DNA of 47,745 bases from Pseudomonadota bacterium. GTDB taxonomy: Bacteria; Pseudomonadota; Alphaproteobacteria; Rhizobiales; Xanthobacteraceae. The stretch lies in the NCBI GenBank assembly GCA_023435725.1, contig JAEYRD010000109.1:1-47745 (forward strand). The letters are read 5' to 3'. The notes beneath the pieces were generated by a model. It made no database searches. It saw only the letters and a list, made by a program, of their open reading frames with translations, and was not told the origin of the DNA. Below are positions 24,981 to 33,002 of this stretch, in pieces. Each line of letters opens with the position of its first letter. Within the stretch, counting starts at the first letter, position 1. A program made the position numbers and the translations under genes.

Positions 24981-25739
24981 ATGTGTGGACGCTTCGTCAT
25001 AACTTCCGCCCCCGCGGCTTTGCGGCAATTGTTCGGCTATCTGGAGCAGCCGAATTTCCCGCCCCGGTACAATGTCGCCCCGACACAACCGATTCCGGTC
25101 GTGCTGCTCGAGAATGGCGCGCGCCATTTCCGCCTGATGCGCTGGGGCCTGTTGCCGAGCTGGGTCAAGGATCCCAAAGGGTTTACGTTGCTGATCAACG
25201 CCCGCTCCGAGACGGTGCTGGAGAAGCCCGCCTTCAGGCACGCGATTCGCCGGCGGCGCGGCTTGATCCCCGCCGATGGCTATTATGAATGGAAGGCGGT
25301 CGACGGGCGCAAGCAGCCCTTCTTCATCCATCGCGCCGACGGCGAGCCGCTCGGCTTTGCTGCGGTGTTCGAGACCTGGATCGGGCCGAACGGCGAGGAG
25401 CTCGACACGGTCGCGATCGTCACGGCGGCTGCAAGCGAAGATTTGGCTGCGCTGCATGACCGTGTGCCCGTGACCATCAGCCCGCGCGACTTCGAGCGCT
25501 GGCTGGATATCCGCGGTGACGAGATCGACGCGATCCTGCCGCTGATGACCGCCCCGCGCATCGGCGAATTTGCCTGGCACCCGGTCTCCACCCGCGTCAA
25601 TCGCGTCGCCAATGACGACGAGCAGCTCTTGCTGCCGATCAGCGCGGAGGAGATGGACGCGGAGACACCGAAGCCGAAGAAGGTCGCGCGGAAGGCTGCG
25701 GCTGGGCCGATGGATGACGGGCAAGGGTCGTTGTTTTAG
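24981..25739 (+). CDS. SOS response-associated peptidase (SRAP, YedK/HMCES family)
   Basis: 252 residues. Protects abasic sites in single-stranded DNA by a covalent thiazolidine link through Cys2. Active-site residues are visible: MCGRFVI (Cys2), NVAPTQ, RWGLLPSW, NARSETV (Asn), DGYYEWK (Glu) and the late His in WHPVSTRVN. The C-terminal 30 residues (KPKKVARKAAAG) are basic and may aid DNA binding. Start ATG 24981; Met must be removed for Cys2 chemistry, so this start is constrained. A short palindromic repeat follows at 25764. Confidence 0.95.
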   Translation: MCGRFVITSAPAALRQLFGYLEQPNFPPRYNVAPTQPIPVVLLENGARHFRLMRWGLLPSWVKDPKGFTLLINARSETVLEKPAFRHAIRRRRGLIPADGYYEWKAVDGRKQPFFIHRADGEPLGFAAVFETWIGPNGEELDTVAIVTAAASEDLAALHDRVPVTISPRDFERWLDIRGDEIDAILPLMTAPRIGEFAWHPVSTRVNRVANDDEQLLLPISAEEMDAETPKPKKVARKAAAGPMDDGQGSLF

Positions 25740-25763
25740 CCAAGCTGGCGCCATTTACTCCGC

Positions 25764-25802
25764 CGTCGTCCCGGACAAGCGAAGCGCAGATACGGGACGA
25801 CG
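25764..25802. repeat. Short palindromic repeat CGTCGTCCCG
   Basis: CGTCGTCCCG (25764-25773) pairs perfectly with CGGGACGACG (25793-25802) around a 19-nt loop with AAGCGAAGCGC. It lies between convergent genes and so may end both transcripts. A third REP-like type in this window. Confidence 0.65.
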
Positions 25803-25820
25803 AGGGGAGTGCGAGGTGAC

Positions 25821-27014
25821 CTACACAATCTCCCGCGCCCTGAGCGCCGCGATCTCCGCCGCATCAAAACCCAGCTCGCCCAGCACCGCGTCCGTATCCT
25901 CGCCCAGCTCCGGCGCCATCCGGTCCAGCCTGCCGCCGCCATGCGCGAGCTTGAATCCGCTGCCGGCAAAGCGCAGGCGGCCGTAGGGCGTATCCAGTTC
26001 CTGGATTGCACCACGCGCCTTGATTTGCGGGTGGTCGATGACCTCCTCGACCTTCCAGATGCTTGCGCAGGGCGCGCCAGCGTCTTCCAGAATTTTCTCC
26101 CATTCGCGCGCTGGCTTGGCCGCCAACGCCTCTTCGATGATGGCGCGCAGCGCCGGTTCGTTCTCGTTGCGTGCGAACCAGTCGGCGAAGCGCGGATCAT
26201 TGAGTGTGTCCTCGCGGCCGAGCGCAGACATCAGCGCGCGGTACTGCTTCTCGTTGTTGACGGCGAGCAGAATGTGGCCGTCGCCGCATTTGAACAAATT
26301 CGCAGTGGTCCTGCGGCTCACCGCCTGGTTGCCCGAGAGCTGCTGGCGATGGCCAGCGACCGACCAGTCCGCGATCTGCCCCGAAAGAAACGCCATTGTC
26401 GCCTCCAGCATGGAGACGTCGACGAACTGGCCCTTGCCGGTGTGGTCGCGCTGATAGAGCGCGCTCGACACGCCGAATGCGGCGGTCGCGCCCGACAGAA
26501 CGTCGCAGACCGCAAAGCCCGCTCGCGTCGGTCCGGTTTCGGGATGTCCGGTGATCGCCATGATGCCTGACAGGGCCTGCATCTTGCCGTCGTAGCCGGG
26601 CCGGAGGCGATCGGGGCCGGTCTGACCGAAGCCGGACACCGCGCAATAGATCAGCCTTGGATTGATCGCCGAGAGCGCTTCATAGCCGATCCCGAGCTTG
26701 TCCATCACGCCCGGGCGAAAATTCTCCATGACCACGTCGACCGTTGTGACCAGCTTCTTCACGATGGCGATGGCGTCGGGCTTTTGCAGGTCGAGCGTCA
26801 GGCTGCGCTTGTTGCCGTTGATGGCCTGAAATGCCGGCGCGAGCCCGCGCTCGGCCCATTCGCGCGAGAGCGGAGTGCGGCGCATGTCCTCGCCCTCGCG
26901 CCGCTCGACCTTGATGACGTCGGCGCCCAAGAGCGCGAGCTGGTAGCTTGCATAGGGGCCGGCCAGCACTTGCGTGAAGTCCAGGATCTTCACGCCCTCG
27001 AACGGTCGCGTCAC
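25821..27014 (-). CDS. CaiB/BaiF-type CoA-transferase
   Basis: Class III CoA-transferase, 397 residues. It moves CoA between carboxylic acids through an aspartyl-CoA thioester. Visible features are the N-terminal GVKILDFTQVLAGPYASYQLALLGADVIKVE (in part FTQVLAGPYAS and GADVIKVE), SGFGQTGP and GKGQFVDVSMLEA, whose Asp is the catalytic residue. The C-terminal GAPCASIWKVEEVIDHPQ is typical. The substrate is unknown. It follows the GrdB-like gene by 36 bp on the same strand, so the pair is probably an operon that activates and processes one substrate. Confidence 0.93.
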   Translation of the reverse strand: MTRPFEGVKILDFTQVLAGPYASYQLALLGADVIKVERREGEDMRRTPLSREWAERGLAPAFQAINGNKRSLTLDLQKPDAIAIVKKLVTTVDVVMENFRPGVMDKLGIGYEALSAINPRLIYCAVSGFGQTGPDRLRPGYDGKMQALSGIMAITGHPETGPTRAGFAVCDVLSGATAAFGVSSALYQRDHTGKGQFVDVSMLEATMAFLSGQIADWSVAGHRQQLSGNQAVSRRTTANLFKCGDGHILLAVNNEKQYRALMSALGREDTLNDPRFADWFARNENEPALRAIIEEALAAKPAREWEKILEDAGAPCASIWKVEEVIDHPQIKARGAIQELDTPYGRLRFAGSGFKLAHGGGRLDRMAPELGEDTDAVLGELGFDAAEIAALRAREIV

Positions 27015-27050
27015 GTCGCTCTCCCTTTTGACTATCGTTATCGGAGGACG

Positions 27051-27980
27051 TCAGGCGGCGCGGTTGCCGCGCGCGATCTCCTTCTGCTTGTCGAACTCGG
27101 CGCGGCGGCGCGCGAGCTCTTCGGGCGAGAGTTGCGCGACGTTGTTGTAGTCGAGCTTCCAGGAGGCGTCCTCGCTCCAGCGCAGCGGCGACTGCATCGT
27201 GGTCTGCGGACCGCTGGCGCTCTCCAGTAGCCGAAGCGCCAGCTCGAGCGTCTGTGCCTGCGAGGTGACGTCGTGCGGCTTGCCGGCGGAATTGCCGAGC
27301 GGGAAGTCGGAGAACAGGAAGCGCGGCACGGCGGCGTGCTCGATGATGTCCTTGGCGCAGCCCATGACCACGGTCGGAATGCCGTTCGCTTCGAGGTGCC
27401 GGGCTACCAATGCGGTGGTCTGGTGGCAGACCGGGCAGTTCGGCACCAGCACGGCGGCATCGACCTTGTCGGCAAGGCAGCGCGCCAGAATCTCCGGCGC
27501 ATCGGTGTCGAGGGTGACGCGGTGACTGCGGTTGGTCGGCGCGCCGAAGAAGCGCGGGGCGACTTCGCCGATCCGGCCTGCAGCGCTCGCCTTCAAGAGC
27601 TGTGGCAGCGGAAACCAGGTGCCGTTGTCGGTGGCCGAGGTGTGCTTGCGGTCGTAGCCGATGTGCGAGATGCGTAGATCGTGCTGCTTCGCTGTGTCGC
27701 CGTCATAGACCTGGTAGAATTTCGCGCTGCCGTTATACGCCGCGCCCGGCCCCTGGTCGCCCTTGGTGGGGTCGAAAGGCGCGGCAGTCGTGATGATGGT
27801 CACGCGCGACTGCGCCAGCGGCTTCTTCAGCGGCTGGAACGGGGCCTCGGTGTAGTGCGCCCAGCGATAGGGCGTAGTGTAGCCGATCGCGGTGTAATAG
27901 TCGCGCGTGCGCTGCATATAGGGGACGTGGGAGTCATAGTCGGGCGCAAAGCCGAATTCGTCGTCGCGCGGAGCGGACAT
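27051..27980 (-). CDS. GrdB-like protein (glycine/sarcosine/betaine reductase B family, Cys form)
   Basis: 309 residues. It resembles the catalytic half of the glycine/betaine reductase B subunits and D-proline reductase: LVPNCPVCHQTTALVARHLE, then NGIPTVVMGCAKDI and FPLGNSAGKP, matching the selenocysteine region, Gly-Ile-Pro-Val strand and PLGNP motif of that family. Where strict anaerobes have Sec-x-x-Cys, this has Cys-x-x-Cys (NCPVC). The N-terminal part has the related IITTAAPFD and DLRISHIGYDRKHTS. The family assignment is from memory; the reaction here is unknown and unlikely to be Stickland metabolism. It is first in an operon with a CoA-transferase. The start is ATG 27980 with AGGAGAC upstream. 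Confidence 0.75.
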   Translation of the reverse strand: MSAPRDDEFGFAPDYDSHVPYMQRTRDYYTAIGYTTPYRWAHYTEAPFQPLKKPLAQSRVTIITTAAPFDPTKGDQGPGAAYNGSAKFYQVYDGDTAKQHDLRISHIGYDRKHTSATDNGTWFPLPQLLKASAAGRIGEVAPRFFGAPTNRSHRVTLDTDAPEILARCLADKVDAAVLVPNCPVCHQTTALVARHLEANGIPTVVMGCAKDIIEHAAVPRFLFSDFPLGNSAGKPHDVTSQAQTLELALRLLESASGPQTTMQSPLRWSEDASWKLDYNNVAQLSPEELARRRAEFDKQKEIARGNRAA

Positions 27981-28328
27981 GGGCGCGTCTCCTGGTTCTT
28001 GGTTGGAGCCAGACTAGAGATAGTCCGCCCCTTGCTCAACAGCGGGCGCGGCATTGCAGGCCAGACTTGCAGCGCTCGCACCACGACGCTCGGCGGATTC
28101 CTTCGCCTTGGGACGAATGCGCGCTTTGAGGGCCGAACTGTGGGAGATCGGCAACATCTGTGAGTTGAGTTTCGTAACTCCACCGTTTCGGGAACCCGCA
28201 TATTGTCTTGCTCTGGCGCGCAGGGCAGGGTCCGTGCGCGTGAAGCAGAATCACGAAGCTCGGTCCCGCAAAGAGAAGCAGGGTCTCGCAAAGAAGAGAC
28301 ACGCGAAGAAGGTAAGACGCTACAGATC
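27981..28328. other. Intergenic region between GrdB-like and OMP genes
   Basis: 348 bp between divergent genes. No credible gene: overlapping open frames on both strands lack start signals and family resemblance. A purine-rich run (AAAGAGAAGCAGGG...AAGAAGG) precedes the OMP start. No clear promoter recognised. Confidence 0.35.
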
Positions 28329-29192
28329 ATGATTGCCGACAATCACAGCTCATCGTTCGGACGTCTCAAGATGGCCGCAGGTGCCACTGCACTGTTGGCT
28401 TTGGCTTGGTCCGGAGCCGCCTGCGCGCTGCCCGCAGCCGTCGATCCCGTTGGCTTTGGTCCCGCCAGCAGCTCGAGCTGGCTGGCCGCGGCGGTCGCAG
28501 GTTACAATTGGCAGCGCGGCGTCGTCGTGTTCGGCTTCGAGGGGGATATCTCCTGGGCCGGCCTCAAGAGCGAGACGAGCGGCGGGTTTTCTCCGCGCTT
28601 CCCCACCGCCTTCGTTTATCCATCGCAGACTACCAGCGCGCGCATCGACTGGTACGGGACGGCTCGCGGGCGACTTGGATGGACGAACGGTTCGTTCCTA
28701 TTCTACGGGACGGGCGGTCTCGCCTACGGCGATGTGAACCTCACCAACAGGTACGATCTGGGCACCTCGGGCCAGACGTCCGGGATCGCTGCATTGAGTT
28801 CGCAGACCTCCGGCGTGAGGTTCGGCTGGACAGCCGGCATCGGCGTCGAGCACATGCTGAGCCGCAACCTCATTCTCAATTTCGAATACCGTTACGTCGA
28901 CCTCGGGACGGTCAACCTTGCAGCGATGTCCGCGCCTGCCCCGCTTGCGGCACTGAGCTCGTCGAACGTGAGCGCGCACGCGCAGTTTCAGGTTGTGATG
29001 GTCGGCATGAGCTACAGGTTTGCACCGCCCTCCGGGCCGACCGCTGCCTTCGCCAGCGTAAGAAGCCGTGCGGCCGCACCGCCCGCGCCATCCGATCCAT
29101 GGGAAGGCCTCTACATTGGCGGGCGCACGGGCGGCGCTTGGGGCAACAATCTGAACGTCTCCACGCCCGTTGCGATCCGGCCCGCGACCTAG
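28329..29192 (+). CDS. Outer-membrane beta-barrel protein (Omp25/31-like), unusual order
   Basis: 287 residues from the ATG at 28329. Signal peptide (RLKMAAGATALLALAWSGAA, cut after ACA), then barrel strands typical of rhizobial Omp31-like proteins: AGYNWQRGVVVFGFEGDISW, DWYGTARGRLGW, FLFYGTGGLAYGDV, GWTAGIGVEHMLSRN, FEYRYVDLG and MVGMSYRF. Normally such proteins begin with an Ala/Pro linker and W-x-G-(F/L)-Y-I-G-x-x-x-G. Here that first-strand module (DPWEGLYIGGRTGGAWG, about 255-271) is at the C-terminus after a Pro/Ala linker, and the chain stops 16 residues later. No strong ribosome site precedes the start. It may be a truncated two-barrel protein or a permuted barrel. Confidence 0.78.
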   Translation: MIADNHSSSFGRLKMAAGATALLALAWSGAACALPAAVDPVGFGPASSSSWLAAAVAGYNWQRGVVVFGFEGDISWAGLKSETSGGFSPRFPTAFVYPSQTTSARIDWYGTARGRLGWTNGSFLFYGTGGLAYGDVNLTNRYDLGTSGQTSGIAALSSQTSGVRFGWTAGIGVEHMLSRNLILNFEYRYVDLGTVNLAAMSAPAPLAALSSSNVSAHAQFQVVMVGMSYRFAPPSGPTAAFASVRSRAAAPPAPSDPWEGLYIGGRTGGAWGNNLNVSTPVAIRPAT

Positions 29193-29261
29193 CGCCTGAT
29201 TACTCTGTTGCCGTACTCACTCGCGGCGAGCGAGGGGGGGCGAGTGGAGCAGGCTGACTAT

Positions 29262-29310
29262 GAGTATGATCCGGAAACGTGTGCAGCGGTTTCCCGAAAG
29301 GATCATGCTC
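29262..29310. repeat. Palindromic repeat ATGATCCGGAAA family
   Basis: GAGTATGATCCGGAAA (29262-29277) pairs imperfectly with TTTCCCGAAAGGATCATGCTC (29290-29310). A hairpin-forming repeat of a type seen widely between bradyrhizobial genes, here after the OMP gene. Confidence 0.6.
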
Positions 29311-29320
29311 GGACAACAAC

Positions 29321-29363
29321 CTAAGGCGCGATGACGATTCATCCTGATCTCATCGCGCTTTAG
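29321..29363. repeat. Inverted repeat CTAAGGCGCGATGA, overlapping nudK stop
   Basis: CTAAGGCGCGATGA (29321-29334) pairs with TCATCGCGCTTTAG (29350-29363) with one mismatch around a 15-nt loop. The right arm contains the nudK stop codon (29360-29362). It probably ends the nudK transcript and, with the repeat at 29262, separates convergent genes. Confidence 0.65.
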
Positions 29364-29941
29364 CGGAAAATATGCAGCGCCGCATGTTGCAGCAGCATGA
29401 TTGCCTTGGCGTCGATGATCCGTCCGTCCGCGATCATTGCCAGCGCCTCGTCGATTCCGAGCTCCAGCACCTCGATGTCCTCGCCCTCGTGCTCGAGACC
29501 GCCACCGTCGCTCACCCGCATCTCCGGCTCGTACTCGGCGACGAAGAAATGCAGCTTCTCTGTGATCGCGCCAGGGCTCATGAAGGCCTCGAACACCTTG
29601 TGGACGTGATGCAGGCGATAGCCGGTTTCCTCTTCGGCCTCGGCCCGGATACGCACCTCGGGGGAGGCATCGTCCAGCACGCCGGCGGCCGCTTCGATCA
29701 ATAGATCGTCGTAGCCGCGGATATAAGCCGGCAGCCGGAACTGGCGTACCAGGATCACCGTACGCCGTGCGCGATTGTAGGGCAGCACGGCAGCGGCGTT
29801 GTCGCGCTCATAGGTTTCGCGGTGCTGCGTCTGCCACTCGCCATTGGCGCGCCGGTACTCGAACGTCGTGTTCTTCAGGACGGTCCAATTGTCCGAGAGC
29901 ACGCGAACGTCCTTGATGCGGACGCGGTCGGAAATGGTCAT
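29360..29941 (-). CDS. nudK: NudK-like Nudix hydrolase (GDP-mannose/ADP-sugar type)
   Basis: 193 residues from the ATG at 29941 (MTISDRVRIKDVRVLSDNW); the longer frame from 29992 runs back into the GNAT gene. RVLSDNWTVLKNTTFEYRR is the NudK-type N-terminus. The Nudix box reads AGVLDDASPEVRIRAEAEEETGY: the usual RE is AE (RAEAEEETG), which still keeps the metal-binding glutamates. LPAYIRGYDDLLIEAAAG and MSPGAITEKLHFFVAEY also fit NudK/ADP-ribose pyrophosphatases. The exact nucleotide sugar is uncertain. It starts 2 bp after the GNAT stop, so the two are coupled. Confidence 0.85.
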   Translation of the reverse strand: MTISDRVRIKDVRVLSDNWTVLKNTTFEYRRANGEWQTQHRETYERDNAAAVLPYNRARRTVILVRQFRLPAYIRGYDDLLIEAAAGVLDDASPEVRIRAEAEEETGYRLHHVHKVFEAFMSPGAITEKLHFFVAEYEPEMRVSDGGGLEHEGEDIEVLELGIDEALAMIADGRIIDAKAIMLLQHAALHIFR

Positions 29942-29943
29942 GG

Positions 29944-30417
29944 CTATTTTCCAGATACGAGTTGCGGCGTGGGATCGCGGCCATCGAGCCACTTCTGGAA
30001 CATCACCGAGGTGGATTCCTCGAAGCCGAGCGACTGGTAGAACGCGCCGGCGTGTGTGTTCTCGCGCCGGACGAGGAGCTGCAGCTTTGCGATGCCGACC
30101 TGGCGCAGCCAGTCCTCGGCTGCCGCCATGATCACCCGGCCATGGCCGCGCTTGCGGCTGTCAGGATCGACCGCGACGTAATAGACCCAGCCGCGATGGC
30201 CGTCATGGCCGACCATGACGGTTGCCACGATCGCGCCGCCATCGCGGCCGATCAGCACGGTCGAGTTCTCGCGCCGCCGCGCCAGCGCGATGTCGGCGTG
30301 CGGATCGTTCCAGGGGCGCGTCAGGCCGCAGCGCTGCCACAGCGCCACGACGGCTTCGATGTCGGCATCCGCGATCTCCACAATCGCGAGCGAGGCTGGG
30401 GCGACGGACACGTTCAC
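29944..30417 (-). CDS. GNAT-family N-acetyltransferase (YpeA-like)
   Basis: 157 residues. GNAT fold: ALWQRCGLTRPWNDP near the N-terminus is typical of the YpeA group; VYYVAVDPDSRKRGHGRVIM is the acetyl-CoA-binding loop (R-x-x-G-x-G/A), and NTHAGAFYQSLGFEE is the last helix-strand. Substrate unknown. Start is GTG at 30417, forming GTGA with the stop of the upstream oxidoreductase, so it is translationally coupled. Confidence 0.88.
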   Translation of the reverse strand: MNVSVAPASLAIVEIADADIEAVVALWQRCGLTRPWNDPHADIALARRRENSTVLIGRDGGAIVATVMVGHDGHRGWVYYVAVDPDSRKRGHGRVIMAAAEDWLRQVGIAKLQLLVRRENTHAGAFYQSLGFEESTSVMFQKWLDGRDPTPQLVSGK

Positions 30418-31841
30418 AGCACCTTCCCCGGATTCATGATCCCCAGCGGATCGAGCATCGCCTTAATCGAGCGCATCAGTTCGATCGCGGTCTTGTCCTT
30501 CACATCAGGCAATTCATCGCGCTTGAGCACGCCGATGCCGTGCTCGGCCGAGATCGAACCGCCCATGCGGAGCACGATCTCGAATACCACTGCGTTCATC
30601 TCATGCCAGCGCGCGAGATAATCCGCGGTGTCGACGCCGACCGGCTGGCTGACATTGTAGTGCAGATTGCCGTCGCCGAGATGGCCGAACGGCACCGGCC
30701 GCGCGCCGGGGATCAATTTTACCACGGCGGCGTTGGCCTCCGCGATGAAGGCGGGTACGGCGGCGACGGGCACGGAGATGTCGTGCTTGATCGAGCCGCC
30801 CTCAGGCTTCTGTGCCGCCGACATTTCGTCGCGCAGCTTCCAGAAGCCGGCGCGCTGGGTGAGATTGGCCGCGATCACGGCGTCGTCGACGATTTCTTCT
30901 TCCATGGCGCGGCCGAGGATCGTCTCCAGCGGCGTGCGGGCATCGTCGCTGGCTGCGGACAATTCCATCAGCACGTACCAGGGATGCTTCTCGCTGAGCG
31001 GATCGCGCACATCGATGCCGTGGCGGATCGAGAAGTCGACCGCCATCTCCGACAGCAGCTCGAAGCTCGTCAGTGCGTTTGCAGCTTCGCTCTGCGCGAT
31101 CGTGAGCAGCTTCAGCGCCGCCGCCGGCGACTTCAGCCCAACGAAGGCGGTCTCGATCGCCCGCGGCTTCGGGAAGAGTTTGAGGGTCGCGGCCGTGATG
31201 ATGCCGAGCGTGCCTTCGGCGCCGATGAAGAGGTTGTGCAGATTGTAACCGGTGTTGTCCTTCTTCAGCTTCGACAGCACGTTGAGCACGCGACCGTCGG
31301 CCAGCACCACCTCGAGCCCTAGCGCCATCTCGCGCGCGACGCCATAGGCGAGCGCGGCCGTGCCGCCGGCATTGGTCGAGAGATTGCCGCCGATGGTGCA
31401 GCTTCCCTCCGCGCCGAGCGAGAGCGGAAACAGCCGGTCCACCTCGGCCGCTTTCTGCTGCGCGATCTGCAGCACCACGCCGGCCTCGCAGGTCATGGTG
31501 TTGGAGGCGGTGTCGACCTCGCGGATCTTGTCGAGCCGGCGCAGCGACACCACGACCTCGCCATTGTGCGGCGTCTGTCCGCCGACGAGCCCGGTGTTGC
31601 CGCCCTGCGGCACCAGCGCGATCTTGTGCTCGGAAGCGAGCTTGCAGATCGCGGAGACTTCCGCCGTCGAGCCCGGACGCAGCACCAGCGGCGAGCGGCC
31701 GTGAAACAGGTTACGCTCCTCGGTGACATAGGCCTCGATGTCGGCCGCATCGGTGATCGCATGCCTGTCTCCGACGATGTTGCGGAATTGTTCGATCAGC
31801 TCGGGCGCAAGCGGCGGGGTGGCAGGTTTATTGATGTTCAT
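30414..31841 (-). CDS. FAD-linked 2-hydroxyacid dehydrogenase (D-lactate / D-2-hydroxyglutarate type)
   Basis: 475 residues from the ATG at 31841, which has AAGAAG upstream; six codons earlier another ATG (31859) is possible. FAD_binding_4 domain about 45-185 (VPQGGNTGLVGGQTP, SLGAEGSCTIGGNLSTNAGG), FAD-oxidase C domain about 220-470 with FGHLGDGNLHYNV and GSISAEHGIG, whose histidines bind metal/substrate. This is the group of cytosolic D-2-hydroxyglutarate and D-lactate dehydrogenases that pass electrons to a carrier; the exact acid cannot be told. First gene of a coupled oxidoreductase-GNAT-nudK set. Confidence 0.9.
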   Translation of the reverse strand: MNINKPATPPLAPELIEQFRNIVGDRHAITDAADIEAYVTEERNLFHGRSPLVLRPGSTAEVSAICKLASEHKIALVPQGGNTGLVGGQTPHNGEVVVSLRRLDKIREVDTASNTMTCEAGVVLQIAQQKAAEVDRLFPLSLGAEGSCTIGGNLSTNAGGTAALAYGVAREMALGLEVVLADGRVLNVLSKLKKDNTGYNLHNLFIGAEGTLGIITAATLKLFPKPRAIETAFVGLKSPAAALKLLTIAQSEAANALTSFELLSEMAVDFSIRHGIDVRDPLSEKHPWYVLMELSAASDDARTPLETILGRAMEEEIVDDAVIAANLTQRAGFWKLRDEMSAAQKPEGGSIKHDISVPVAAVPAFIAEANAAVVKLIPGARPVPFGHLGDGNLHYNVSQPVGVDTADYLARWHEMNAVVFEIVLRMGGSISAEHGIGVLKRDELPDVKDKTAIELMRSIKAMLDPLGIMNPGKVL

Positions 31842-31867
31842 GTCGTCTTCTTCTTTCATTCCGCTTT

Positions 31868-32857
31868 CTAGCGCGCCACAGCCGCCCGGCGCAGCCGGTC
31901 GTTGATAGCTTCGCCTAGTCCTTCTTCGGGGATCGCCATCACGGCGATCGCCCGCGGGCCCTTCGCGTCGAGTGCGCGAAGATAGTCGAACAGATTGGCG
32001 GCAGCTTCATCGAGATCAGCCGCGGGCGACAAATTCATGACAGCCGCGGCGGTCTCGAGGCCGGGCAGGCGCGCAGCGCCGAAGGCCAGCAGCGCTTCGC
32101 CCGGCGCCACGTCGCGCGCATTGAGCCGCACGGCCGCGCGCGGTGCGTAGTGCGAGGCCAGCATGCCCGGCGCCAGCGGCTGGTTGTCGTCGCCCTCGGC
32201 CTCCACAGGCGGCCGCGCCAGCGGCGCGCCCAGCACGGCCTCGATTCGTTCGCGTGATAATCCGCCGGGGCGGAGCAGCATCGGCGCCTCGAAGCAAGCC
32301 ACGATGGTCGATTCGACGCCGACCGCAACCGGCCCGCCGTCGACGATGAGGTCGATCCGCCCCGAAAGGTCGCTTTCGACATGGGCGGCCAGCGTCGGCG
32401 AGACATGGCCGGAGATATTGGCGGACGGCGCCACCACCGCCCCGCCAAAGGCGCGCAGGATCGCTTCCGCCACCGGGTGGGCGGGGATGCGGATCGCGAC
32501 CGTGTCCAGGCCCGCGGTGGCAAGCTCCGCCACTGGACAGCCGTCCGCCTTCGGCACCACCAGCGTCAGCGGCCCCGGCCAGAACGCTTCCGCAAGGCTC
32601 TGGGCGCGTGCATCGAACCGGCCTATCCGCCGCGCGGCGGCAATATCCGGGACATGCGCGATCAGCGGGTTGAAGGCCGGCCGTCCCTTGGCGGCGTAGA
32701 GATGGGCGATCGCGGTGGCATTAGCGGCATCGGCCCCGAGCCCGTAGACCGTCTCGGTCGGAAACGCGACCAGCCCGCCAGCGGCCAACACCCGGGCGGC
32801 GGCTTCCGCGCCGGCCTCACCGGCCGGTAAAATCGTTGTCTCAACACCCTTTTTCAC
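31868..32857 (-). CDS. sua5: L-threonylcarbamoyladenylate synthase (Sua5 type)
   Basis: Makes threonylcarbamoyl-AMP for the t6A37 modification of ANN-decoding tRNAs. 329 residues from the GTG at 32857. The frame stays open to 33049, but that stretch is the antisense of tRNA-Pro and its leader, so it is not coding. YrdC domain about 10-205: GGLVAFPTETVYGLGADA (KxR/SxN-type substrate loop), KGRPAFNPLIAHV, RIPAHP, PSANISGHVSPT, STIVA. The C-terminal Sua5 domain (about 230-329: PGMLASHYAPRAAVRL) distinguishes it from TsaC. It is divergent from tRNA-Pro. Confidence 0.92.
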   Translation of the reverse strand: MKKGVETTILPAGEAGAEAAARVLAAGGLVAFPTETVYGLGADAANATAIAHLYAAKGRPAFNPLIAHVPDIAAARRIGRFDARAQSLAEAFWPGPLTLVVPKADGCPVAELATAGLDTVAIRIPAHPVAEAILRAFGGAVVAPSANISGHVSPTLAAHVESDLSGRIDLIVDGGPVAVGVESTIVACFEAPMLLRPGGLSRERIEAVLGAPLARPPVEAEGDDNQPLAPGMLASHYAPRAAVRLNARDVAPGEALLAFGAARLPGLETAAAVMNLSPAADLDEAAANLFDYLRALDAKGPRAIAVMAIPEEGLGEAINDRLRRAAVAR

Positions 32858-32884
32858 AGGGACAAAATTCCTCGTATCGGCCGC

Positions 32885-32913
32885 TTGCAGTGCGTCAAAC
32901 CCGACGCTATAAG
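32885..32913 (+). promoter_or_regulatory. Sigma-70-type promoter of tRNA-Pro
   Basis: TTGCAG (32885-32890), 17-bp spacer, TATAAG (32908-32913), ending 12 bp before the mature tRNA 5' end. Near-consensus boxes with ideal spacing for a housekeeping promoter. Confidence 0.7.
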
Positions 32914-32925
32914 CCGCCTTCTTGT

Positions 32926-33002
32926 CGGAGTGTGGCTCAGCCCGGTAGAGCACTGCGTTCGGGACGCAGGGGTCGCAGGTTCGAATCCTGCCACTCCGAC
33001 CA
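32926..33002 (+). tRNA. tRNA-Pro (anticodon CGG)
   Basis: 77 nt with encoded CCA. Acceptor CGGAGTG/CACTCCG, D arm GGCTCAGCCCGGTAGAGC, anticodon stem CTGCG/CGCAG around loop TTCGGGA (anticodon CGG), T arm with GGTTCGAATCC, then A-CCA. All stems pair. It marks the change from a compact core-gene region to the AT-richer accessory region, and tRNA genes are common island attachment sites, but I found no copy of its 3' end further on. Confidence 0.97.
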
